Shown: in pieces, positions 54,192-64,000 of the stretch
Numbering within the stretch: position 1 is the first letter of the stretch
Layout: each line of letters begins with the position of its first letter
Assembly: GCA_964017235.1 (NCBI GenBank)
Contig: OZ024930.1
Span: forward strand, 153,140,221-153,204,220
Source: Sabellastarte sp. h YS-2021
Taxonomy: Eukaryota > Annelida > Polychaeta > Sabellida > Sabellidae
Length of the DNA stretch: 64,000 nt
Reading direction: 5' to 3'
Position numbers and translations under genes: made by a program
The notes under the pieces: model-generated
Told to the model about the DNA's origin: nothing
Seen by the model: only the letters and a program-made list of their open reading frames with translations
Databases searched by the model: none

Positions 54192-57100
54192 CATTTATGC
54201 TGAGTGGCATATAGGGATCGCTTCGTCATCCAATTTTGTGGCGTTGTCGTCTGTCATCGTCACAATTTGTATTCCGGACAGTATCTCAAAAATGGCTTGT
54301 CAGATTTAATTCAAATTTGGCATGTGGATGTAACTGGTCCTGGGGGTGTGCTGTATAGTTTTGTGACCTTAAACTCCCACTAGTAAAATACTTAAACTCA
54401 ATTTAAGTTTTTTCGTTTCCGGAGAATATCTCAAAAATGGCTTAATGGATTCAATTCAAATTTGGCATGTGGTTGTAACTAGTTTTGAAGGTGTGTCCTA
54501 TTTTAAGGTGACCTTAAACTCCCTTATATAAAAAAATTATGTCCAGTTTACGTTTTTTTCTTTCTCCATGGAGTATACTGAAAGTAACTTCAGAAATTTC
54601 ACTCAACTTTTGCAATTATATATAACTGGCCATAGGTAAGTGCCACCCAATAAGGTGACCTTAAACTCCCATTAATAAGAGAATTATTAAGTTTGCTAAC
54701 TTTTGAACAATATTTCAAATATTGTGCAATTCTAGGCGTTTCAGTTGTGGATGTAACAAACCTTGAACAGACTTAAAGTTTGTTTGCACTGCTGTATGTT
54801 TATGCTAACATACAGCAGTGCAAACAAACTTTAAGTTTAAGGTTGGGCAATATTTTCGGTATTTGGAAGATATTTTATATGCTAATTAGGACTTTTTGCA
54901 CCGATATTCATCATGTTTATATATATCCACCAAAAATGGTCTCTTTTGTAAGGTTATAGTAAGTTGCTGATATTTTATAAACTAATGAGTTTAAGGTTGC
55001 ATTAATTTGTGTCACTAACAGCTTTGATGGAAGACATACATGGTCAGAGTAGTCTTCACACTTACTTTCCAGAGAGTATCTCAAAAATGTCTTGATGAAT
55101 TAAATTCCAATTTGGCATATTGATGAAACTTTTCCTCAAGGTGTGCCCTATTTAAGGTGACCTTAAACTCACAGTTGTAAGATACTTATATTGATTTGAA
55201 GGTTTTTTGTTTCCGCATGGTATCTCAAAAATTTGTTGCTGGATTCAATTCAAATTTGGCATGTGCTTGTTTTCAAGGTGTGCCCTACTTTAAGGTGACC
55301 TTAAACTCTCATGTATTAAAAGGTTATATTGAGTTTACATTATTTTTCAATAGAGTATACTGGAAATAACTTGAGAAATTTCATTAAAATTTTGCATGTA
55401 TATGTAACTGGCCACAGGTAAGTGCATTTCAATAAGGTGACCTTAAACTCCCAGTAATAACAGAATTATATTCACTTTAAGTGTGGCAATTTTTCAACAG
55501 TATTTCAAACACTGCAATTCTAAGCATCTTTCAAGTTGTGGATGTAACAAACCGTGAAGAAAAGCTACAGGAAAAGATTCCCTTAAACTCCCTCACATCT
55601 GCAAACTAATTTTGAGTTTAAGGTTGGGACAATTTTTGGTGTTTGAAAGATATTTGATGTGCTAATTAAGACTTTAATCTTTGATATTCATCACGTACAT
55701 CTGTCTACACAAGAAAAAATCTCTTTTGTAAGGTTATAGTAAATTCCTGATATTTAATAAACTTATGAGTTTAAGGTTGCATTACCTTGGTGTCACGAGC
55801 AGCTATGTTGGAGGACAAATATGGTCAGCGTCGTTGCCACACTTCATTTTCAGAGTGTATCTCAAAAATGGCATGATGGATTAACTTCAGATTTGGCATG
55901 TGCATGTAATTGGTCCTCAAGATGTGCCCTATTTTAAGGTGATCTTAAACTCCCAGTATTAACATAATTATATCAAAATAAAGTTTTTCAGTTTCCAGAC
56001 AGTATCTCGAAAATTGGTTGATGGATTCAATTCAAATTTGGCATGTGGTTGTAACTGGTTTTCAAGGTGTGCCCTATTTTAAGGTGACCTTAAACTCCCA
56101 CTAGTAACATACTTATATTGATTTTAAGTTTTTCAGTTTCCAGACAGTATCTCGAAAATTTGTTGATGGATTCAATTCAGATTTGGCATGTGGTTGTAAT
56201 TGGTATTGAAGGTGTGTCCTATTTTAAGGTGGCCTTAAACTCCCATGTATAAAAGAATTATGTTGAGTTTAAGTTTTTTTCACTTTTCCATAGCGTATAC
56301 TGAAGGTAACTCAAGAAATTTCATTCAAGTTTTGCATGTATATGTAAGGTTACAATAAATTGCTGATATTTTAGAAACTTATGAGTTTAAGGTTGTAATA
56401 GTTTGGGGTCACTCAGCTGTAATAGATCACCTATAGGACCAGCAACGTCATCACACTTTGTTTCCGGAAAATATGTCAAAAATTGCAAGTAGGATGAAAT
56501 TCAAATTTGGCATGTGGGTGTTGCTGGTCATCGATATGTACCCTATTTTAAGATGACCTTAAACTCCCATTTATAACACATTTATATTGAATTTTACTTT
56601 TGCGATTTGTGGGCAATAGCTTAAAGATGGCTTCACAGATTCAAATCATATTTGGTACGTGGATGTAACTGATCAAGGTGTGGCCCACTTTAAGGTGACC
56701 TTAAACTCCTAGTGATAATATAACTATATTGAATTTAATTTTTTCAATTTCTGGAGAGTATTTCAATTCTGCATGACAGATTTAATTTAAATTTGGTATG
56801 TTGATGTATCTAGTCCTGATGGTGTGCCCTATTTTAAGGTGACCTTAAACTCCCATGTGTAAAAGAATGTTACTGAGCTCAACTTTTTCCATGATTCCAC
56901 AAAGTATACCAAAATGGCATGACATATTTGATCTATATTTTACAGGTACATGTAACTGATGTTGCAGAAATGCCCTGAGACTACATTGAGGTGACCTTTA
57001 ACTCTCAGTAATGGCATAATTATAATTACTTTTCTTTTAAAATTTTGGATAATATCTTAAATTATGTGCAATAGATTTTAAGCACATTTAAATTTTGGCT

Positions 57101-57350
57101 ATAAGTAGCCTTGAACAGAGTCTACATGGTTAACATGAACTTAAACTCTTAACATTTACTTTGACTTACATTCAGTTTAAGGTTAGGACAAATTTCTGTG
57201 ATGTTTTGGCAGTATTAAAGTGATAGGTTAGAGTTTTTTATTTAAATTAAACATGTACATGTGTCTAGACCAAAACAGGATCTTTATTGTAATGTTACCA
57301 TAAAAACCTGAAAGTTAAAAAAGTAAGCTTAAGGTTACAACTTATTTTAA
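54192..57350 (+). repeat. Family E tandem repeats (about 135-140 bp units)
   Basis: The left part has AGCATTTATGCTGAGTGGCA followed by GTGGCGTTGTCGTCTGTCAT. Units contain AGTATCTCAAAAATGGCTTG, GATTCAATTCAAATTTGGCA, GTGTGCCCTATTTTAAGGTG and ACCTTAAACTCCCA. Some units are modified (TGCATGTATATGTAACTGG; GATGTAACAAACC; GAGTTTAAGGTTGGG), forming a longer composite period of about 800-900 bp seen at 54290-55100 and 55080-55860. No right-end inverted copy was identified. Confidence 0.65.
54772..54835. repeat. Perfect 29-bp inverted repeat with 6-nt loop
   Basis: Arms 54772-54800 and 54807-54835 are exactly complementary (CTTAAAGTTTGTTTGCACTG start), loop TATGCT. It replaces a stretch of the family E composite unit that is not palindromic in the sister unit near 55560. 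Confidence 0.85.
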
Positions 57351-57351
57351 T

Positions 57352-58130
57352 TATTATATCCATCCTGCTGGACATGGATATTATTTTTATTTTTCTTCTG
57401 AATCACCCCTCATTGCTGCTCATTTACAGGTACAGTATTTTATGTGTCTCAGCTAAATTTGGTGTGGAAGTTTAATGGCATGAGAGTTTGTGTGTGATTG
57501 CTTTCTTGGCAATATCTGGCAACAAGTGCCGTGGCAACACTTTTTCATGTTTTTTGGGCTTTAATATCTTTTGGGGAGTTCTTAGCATTCCAAACCCCTA
57601 CATGGATTGGAGCTGATTAGTTTTTTGGCAAACCTGGCAACAAGTGTTGCCACGCAACACTTTTTTTGTTTGTTTCTTGGACTTGTATATATTTTTATGG
57701 GTTCTTTGCTTTCCATACCCCTGCACAGACTGCAGCTGATTAGCTTTTCGGCAACACCTGGCAACACTTTTTTCTTTTTTTTTTGACTTACAAATATTTT
57801 TATGGGTTCTTTGTTTTCCATACCCCGCACAGATTGGAACTGATTAGTTTTTCGGCAACATCTGGCAACAAGTGCTGGCAACACTTTTTTATGTTTCTTG
57901 GGCTTAAAAATTTTTCTCGGGTATCTTTGCATTCCAAACCCTTGCATTGATTTCAGCCGATTAGTTTTTCGGCAACACTTTTTTCTGTTTCTTTGACTTA
58001 TATTTCTGTGGATTTTTTGCATTCCAAACCCCGGCATGAATAGGAGCTGGTTAGCTTTTTCAGCAATATCAGGCAGCTAGTGTTGCTGTGGCAACAGTTT
58101 TTTCTGTTTATCCGTTGTGGATATAAGAAG
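57352..58130 (+). repeat. Family F tandem repeats with small hairpin head
   Basis: The head ATATCCATCCTGCTGGACAT plus GGATAT forms a short hairpin, followed by an AT-rich stretch and units of about 110 bp (GGCAACAAGTGTTGCC, TGGGTTCTTTGCTTTCCATA, GGAGCTGATTAG). GTTGTGGATATAA near 58113-58125 resembles an inverse of the start. Units share AGCTGATTAG and the GGCAACA words with family B. Confidence 0.5.
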
Positions 58131-58800
58131 TCCTGAAGAAACCTGTATGGTAAAGTGACCTAACACTTCACAAGATTAGACAGTGCTCGTTTGCTGTCCC
58201 ACAAAATGGTGGACAAATAGATGTCCTTCTTTCCTCAATGAAGAGCCGAGGCAGACAAGACATGACCCATCTTGTACAATGCATTTACATGTATTATGAC
58301 TAGCTGAGCGTGCTTTACTAGTGGATTATCAGTCCAGAATTGATAGACAATGATCTTGCTTGTTTGCTCTCCCACAAAATGGCGGAAAAATATAAGCCCT
58401 TCTTTAATCCATGAAGAGAGGATGTGAACAAATATAAGTCCTTCTTTCCTCCATGAAGAGAGGAAGCAGACAAGACAGGACATCTTGCACAATGCATTAA
58501 AAGAATTTGTATGGTCATGTGACTAGCAGTTTAAGTTATATTTTTCAACAAGGTGGGGCTTCACCATGACTCAGTCCTTCTGAAAGATGGTCTGGATTTG
58601 CAGAAATGCTGCACGTCAACTATTTTTGTCTATCTGGCATAAGTTATGTCCTTTCGAATTTCATCCGCTTCAGTCTTTAACCAAAGCTGGTGACACAGTA
58701 CAATTCTGTTGAATTCTTGTTTTTACTAGATTGATAAAAAACAAGTTTACCCGAAAGAGATGTAAATCTGGTATAATTTTGGGCTTGGCCCAATAATCAT
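58131..58800. repeat. Diverged direct duplication of about 120-150 bp; no gene
   Basis: Segments 58175-58292 and 58350-58500 share CCCACAAAATGG, GTCCTTCTTTCCTC, ATGAAGAG, GCAGACAAGACA and CAATGCATT. The rest shows no feature. Confidence 0.5.
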
Positions 58801-59039
58801 TGTTATCTCCCGCCGGGCTTTAGCCCGGGAGGGAGATTATGAAATGATGCCTGTGTGTACGTGCGTGCGTGCGTGCGTGTGTGCGTGCGTTAGTTAGTCA
58901 CGCAGATTCCTCCAAAACTACTACAGCTACAGATTTTTTGTAAATTAATTGTCCCAATGAATTTTCACGCCCTCGAAAATTTTTTTGGTTTTATGGACTT
59001 AGGCCTAAAGATAACTGAGTAATAGCTATCTTAGCTACT

Positions 59040-60790
59040 TGGAGTAAAGGACTCATAACTCAAAAACTATTGCAGTCACAACTTTTTCTTCAAATATGTT
59101 GTTCAGCTACTTTGTCCTTAGCTATAAGATGGTACATAGTTTGGGGTCCCATTACATGCCATAAGTGAGTAATAGCTATTTTCTCATTTGTAGCTAAATA
59201 ACAAAAGGAGTAAATGTCAAATATCTTCAAAAGTATTAGAGTTACAGAAATCTTTTCAAATATGTTGTTCATCTACTTTTTGGTAAGCTATCACATAGTA
59301 AAGTTTCAGACCTGTTGCACCTTGGATAGCTGAGTCATAGCTACTTTGAAATTCTGACTGTTGAGTAAAGCCATTGTAACTCCAAAACTATTGCAGTTAG
59401 AGTGTTTTCCTAAAATATGTTGTTCAGCCACTTTGTCCTTAGCTATAAGATGGTACATAGTTTGGGGTTCTATTGCATGCCATAAGTGAGTAATAGCTAT
59501 TTTCTCATTTGTGTCTAAATAACAAAAGAAGTAAATGCCAAGTATCTTCAAAAGTATTACAGTTACAGAAATCTTTTCAAATATGTTATTCATCTACTTT
59601 TGGGTAAGCTATCACATAATAAAGTTTCAGACCTGTTGCACCGTGGATAGCTGAGTAATAGCTACTTTCAAATTCCGACTGTTCAGTAAAGCCATTGTAT
59701 CTCCAAAACTATTGCAGTTAGAGTGTTTTCCTAAAATATGTTGTTCAGCTACTTTGTCCTTAGCTATAAGATGGTACATAGTTTGGGGTTCTATTGCATG
59801 CCATAAGTGAGTAATAGCTATTTTCTCATTTGTAGCTAAATAACAAAAAGAAGTAAATGCCAAATATCTTCAAAAGTATTAGAGTTACAGAAATCTTTTC
59901 AAATATGTTATTCATCTACTTTTGGGTAAGCTATCACATAGTTAAGTTTCAGACCTGTTGCACCATGGATAGCTGAGTAATAGCTACTTTCAAATTCCGA
60001 CTGTTGAGTAAAGCCATTGTATCTCCAAAACTATTGCAGTTACAGTGTTTTCCTAAAATATGTTGTTCAGCTACTTTGTCCTTAGCTATAAGATGGTACA
60101 TAGTTTGGGGTTCTATTGCATGCCATAAGTGAGTAATAGCTATTTTCTCATTTGTAGCTAAATAACAAAAGAAGTAAATGTCAAATATCTTCAAAAGTAT
60201 TAAAGTTAGTGAAATCTTTTCAAATATGTTGTCCATCTACTTTTTGGTAAGCTATCACATAGTAAAGTTTCAGACCTGTTGAACCTTTGATAGCTGAGTA
60301 ATAGCTACTTTCAAATTCCGACTGTTGAGTAAAGCCATTGTAACTCCAAAACTATTGCAGTTAGAGTGTTTTCCTAAAATATGTTGTTCAGCTACTTTGT
60401 CCTTAGCTATAAGATGGTACATAGTTTGGGGTTCTATTGCATGCCATAAGTGAGTAATAGCTATTTTCTCATTTGTAGCTAAATAACAAAAGAAGTAAAT
60501 GTCAAATATCTTCAAAAGTATTAAAGTTAGGGAAATCTTTTCAAATATGTTGTCCATCTACTTTTTGGTAAGCTATCACATAGTAAAGTTTCAGACCTGT
60601 TGAATCTTTGATAGCTGAGTAATAGCTACTTTGAAATTCTGACTGTTGAGTAAAGCTATTGCAGTTAGAGTGTTTGCCTAAAATATGTTGTTCAGCTACT
60701 TTGTCCTTAGCTATAAGATGGTACACAGTTTGGGGTTCTATTGCATGCCATAAGTGAGTAATAGCTATTTTCTCATTTGTAGCTAATTGA
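59040..60790 (+). repeat. 321-bp composite tandem array in family G
   Basis: About five units have CAAAACTATTGCAGTTAGAG, TATGTTGTTCAGCTACTTTG, GCTATAAGATGGTACATAG, GCATGCCATAAGTGAGTAAT, AAATATCTTCAAAAGTATTA and AAGCTATCACATAGTAAAG. Each 321-bp unit is itself about three related sub-units. Repeated minus-strand frames of 60-95 codons are by-products. Confidence 0.85.
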
Positions 60791-63140
60791 GAGCTTTCAC
60801 TTGGTGAAGTTTCAGACCCTTAGCTAATTACTCACCTACTCAAAATGAGTAAATGCGAAATATCTCTAAAAGTATTGCAGATAGCCAATTTTTCTCAACT
60901 CATTCACCTACTTTTGGAAGAGCTTTCACATGGTCAAGTTTCAGACCCGTAGCTAATTACTCAAAATGAGTAAATGCTAATTATCTCTAAAAGTATTGCA
61001 GATAGCCAATTTTTCTCAAATAACTCATTCACCTACTTTTGGGAGAGCTTTCACTTGGTCAAGTTTCAGACCCGTAGCTAATTACTCACCTACTCAAAAT
61101 GAGTAAATGCGAATTATCTCTAAAAGTATTGCAGATAGCCAATTTTTCTCAAATAACTCATTCACCTACTTTTGAGAGAGTTTTCACTTGGTGAAGTTTC
61201 AGACCTGTAGCTAATTATTCACCTACTCAAAATGAGTAAATGCAAATTATCTGTAAAAGTATTGCAGATAGCCAATTTTTCTCAAATAACTCATTCACCT
61301 ACTTTTGGAAGAGCTTTCACTTGGTGAAGTTTCAGACCCGTAGCTAATTACTCACCTGCTCAAAAAAATGAGTAAATGCGAATCATCTCTAAAAGTATTG
61401 CAGATAGCCAATTTTTCTCAAATAACTCATTCACCTACTTTTGAGAGAGCTTTCACTTGGTGAAGTTTCAGACCTGTAGCTAATTATTCACCTACTCAAA
61501 ATGAGTAAATGCTAATTATCTGTAAAAGTATTGCAGATAGCCAATTTTTCTCAAATAACTCATTCACCTACTTTTGAAAGAGCTTTCACTTGGTGAAGTT
61601 TCAGACCCGTAGCTAATTATTCACCTGCTGAAAATGAGTAAATGCTAATTATCTCTAAAAGTATTGCAGGTAGCCAATTTTTCTCAAATAACTCCTTCAG
61701 GTGCTTTTGGAAGAGCTTTCACATGGTGAAGTTTCAGATCCGTAGCTAATTACTCACCTACTCAAAATGAGTAAATGCTAATTATCTCTAAAATTATTGC
61801 AGATAGACAATTTTTCTCAAATAACTCGTTCATCTACTTTTGGGAGAGCTTTCACTTGGTCAAGTTTCAGACCCGTAGCTAATTATTCACCTGCTGAAAA
61901 TGAGTAAATGCTAATTATCTCTAAAAGTATTGCAGGTAGCCAATTTTTCTCAAATAACTCCTTCACATACTTTTGGAAGAGCTTTCACATGGTCAAGTTT
62001 CAGATCCGTAGCTAATTACTCACCTACTCAAAATGAGTAAATGCGAATTATCTCTAAAAGTATTGCAGGTAGCCAATTTTTCTCAAATAACTCCTTCACA
62101 TACTTTTGGAAGAGCTTTCACATGGTCAAGTTTCAGATCCGTAGCTAATTACTCACCTACTCAAAATGAGTAAATACGAATTATCTCTAAAAGTATTGCA
62201 GATAGCCAATTTTCTCAGATAACTCATTCACCTACTTTTGGGAGAGCTTTCACATGGTGAAATTTCAGACCCATAGCTAATTACTCACCTACTCAAAATG
62301 AGTAAATGCTAATTATCTCTAAAAGTATTGCGGATAGCCAATTTTTCTCAAATAACTCATTCACCTACTATTGGGAGAGCTTTCACTTGGTGAAGTTTCA
62401 GACCCGTAGCTAATTGTTCACCTACTCAAAATGAGTAAATGCTAATTATCTCTAAAAGTATTGCGGATAGCCAATTTTTCTCATATAACTCATTCACCTA
62501 CTTTTAGGAGAGCTTTCACTTGGTGAAGTTTCAGACCCATAGCTAATTACTCACCTGCTCAAAATGAGTAAATGCTAATTATCTCTAAAAGTATTGCAGA
62601 TAGCCAATTTTTCTCAAATAACTCATTCACCTACTTTTGGGAGAGCTTTCACATGGTGAAGTTTCAGCCCCATAGCTAATTACTCACCTGCTCAAAATGA
62701 GTAAATGCTAATTATCTCTAAAAGTATTGCAGATAGCCAATTTTTCTCAAATAACTCATACATCTACTAATGGGAGAGCCATCACTTGGTGAAGTTTCAG
62801 ACCCGTAGCTAATTATTCACCTACTCAAAATGAGTAAATGCTAATTATCCCTAGAAGTATTGCGGATAGCCTTCACATGGTGAAGTTCCAGACCCGTAGG
62901 TAATTACTCACTTACTCAAAATGAGTAAATGCTAATTATCTCTAAAAGTATTGCAGATAGCCAATTTTTCTCGAATAAGTCATTTACCTACTTTTGGGAC
63001 AGCTTTCACTTGGTGAAGTTTCAGACCTGTAGCTAATTACTCACCTACTCAAAATAAGTAAATGCCTATTATCACTAAAAGTATTGCAGATAGCCAGTAT
63101 TTCTCAAATAACTCATTCACCTACATTTTGGAGAAGTTTC
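60790..63140 (+). repeat. 132-bp tandem array in family G
   Basis: About 17-18 units have CAAAATGAGTAAATGCTAAT, TATCTCTAAAAGTATTGCAG, ATAGCCAATTTTTCTCAAAT, AACTCATTCACCTACTTTTG and GTTTCAGACCCGTAGCTAAT. Adjacent units are very similar, suggesting recent homogenisation. Related to one sub-unit of the 321-bp array. Confidence 0.88.
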
Positions 63141-63149
63141 ACATGCTTA

Positions 63150-64000
63150 AGTTTTTTTATGAATTTTTAAAATAAATTTTAATACATTAAAATTAATTAA
63201 ATCATGCACTAAATCAATTATAACTTGAAAAGTACTGCATTTAGAGCACTTTGTGCAAATATGTTATGCAGCTACTTTTGGGTCAGCTATAACATAGTAA
63301 AATTTCAGACCTGTAGCTCATGGCATAGCTGAATAATAACTACTTTTAGGTTATCACTGTTGGGTAAATCACTTATAACTTGAAAACTTTTGCATTTACA
63401 TTATTTAGTTTCAGTATGTTATTCACCTATTTTGAGGCAGCTATAACATAGTAAAATTCCAGACCTGTGGCTCATTGCATAGCGGAGTAATAGCTACTTT
63501 GAAGTTCTTACTCAACACTAAATCATTTATAACTTGAAAAGTATTACATTTAGAGCATTTTGTTAAAATATGTCATTCACCTACTTTTTCCATAGCAACA
63601 ACATGGTGAGTAACTTGGGTGTCTATCTGAATAGCTAAGTGAGTAATAGCTACTTTTGGGCTTTTCACTAACTTCCATCATGAGTAAAATCACTTGTAAC
63701 TTGAAAACTATTGCATTTAGAGAATTTTGTGCAAATATGTTATTCACCTACTTTTGGGTCAGCTATAACATACTAAAATTTCAGACCTCTAGCTCGTGCC
63801 ATAGCTGAGTAATAGCTACTTTTGCCTTTGCCGGTGGATACATTTTGCATCTGGCCACAGATGCATCCTTGGTCTAGTCTCTAAAAGTATTACAGGTGGG
63901 CAATTTCTTCTAAATAAGTCATTCACCTACTTTTGGGTGATCTACCACATAGTGAAGTTGCAGAACTGTAGCTCTTTAGATGGCAGAGTAATAGCCACTA
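63150..64000 (+). repeat. Family D-like units at the window end
   Basis: The stretch TTATGAATTTTTAAAATAA with TTAATACATTAAAATT and AAATCATGCACTAAAT repeats the family D sequence at about 29755-29810, followed by units of about 150 bp (TAACTTGAAAACTATTGCAT, GTCAGCTATAACATA). The TTTGCCGGTGGATACATTTT stretch near 63830 is not part of the units. Confidence 0.7.

Larger units (their letters stand above)
58804..64000 (+). mobile_element. Family G hairpin-headed tandem element, runs off the window
   Basis: The head (about 58804-58838) is a hairpin with arms ATCTCCCGCCGGGCT and AGCCCGGGAGGGAGAT, followed by a GTGC microsatellite (58850-58900). Three arrays follow: a roughly 321-bp composite unit (59040-60790), a roughly 132-bp unit (60790-63140) and family D-like units (63150-64000). 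The right end lies outside the window. No protein. Confidence 0.65.

Noticed and set aside
59090-60726. Repeated 60-95 codon minus-strand frames with shared sequence
   Set aside because: They track the 321-bp tandem unit and contain no recognised motif; most simply a by-product of repetition.

Overview
This window looks like nuclear DNA of an invertebrate animal, most likely a lophotrochozoan and probably a bivalve mollusc. The reasons are a spliced host gene with long introns, AT-rich intergenic sequence, several DIRS-type (tyrosine recombinase) retrotransposons, many hAT-like MITEs, and many dispersed elements built around 110-320 bp tandem repeats, a style known from bivalve 'pearl'-like and Helentron-associated (HINE/DINE-1-like) elements. 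The species assignment is inference.

Host gene. Six plus-strand coding exons (4732-4794, 28070-28202, 28631-28784, 42978-43086, 48500-48598, 49529-49895) have AG/GT boundaries and join in consistent phase (0, 1, 2, 0, 0, then open at phase 1). The first two exons give a start resembling the conserved N-terminus of vertebrate C12orf40/REDIC1 (MNWVGG(S/A)RSR, then KQK followed by EYF), a meiotic crossover factor. The 3' part of the gene lies beyond the window or in exons I could not see. Intron 1 is about 23 kb and intron 3 about 14 kb, and most of both is mobile DNA.

Layout. 1-4500: minus-strand Ty3/Gypsy-like gag-protease remnant with a tRNA-Pro-type primer binding site and part of an LTR. 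4732-4794: exon 1. 4896-5302: MITE. 6650-10281: 3'-truncated DIRS copy on the minus strand. 10666-17113: near-complete but disabled DIRS copy on the plus strand, head-to-head with the first. 17425-20870: nested family A tandem elements, a hAT MITE and a foldback. 21078-26005: decayed third DIRS copy. 28070-28784: exons 2 and 3. 28826-40032: family D tandem element, split by a hAT MITE, by a DIRS copy of another lineage (30163-36037) and by a family A copy. 40096-42413: family B element carrying two MITEs. 42978-43116: exon 4. 43852-48389: family C element with about 23 units of 169 bp, part of them in a five-unit higher-order repeat. 48500-49895: exons 5 and 6. 50874-64000: families A, B/F-like, E, F and G.

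Most interesting: at least four unrelated-looking repeat families (A, B, C, D) share one design. Each has a hairpin at the left end, a GC-rich or microsatellite stretch, a tandem array, and at the right end a further copy of the second hairpin arm. Their units also share a loosely conserved core (a TATCTCAAAAAC-like block followed by an AAATTTGG-like block). None of the mobile elements seen here has an intact coding region, so any current movement would need proteins supplied from elsewhere.
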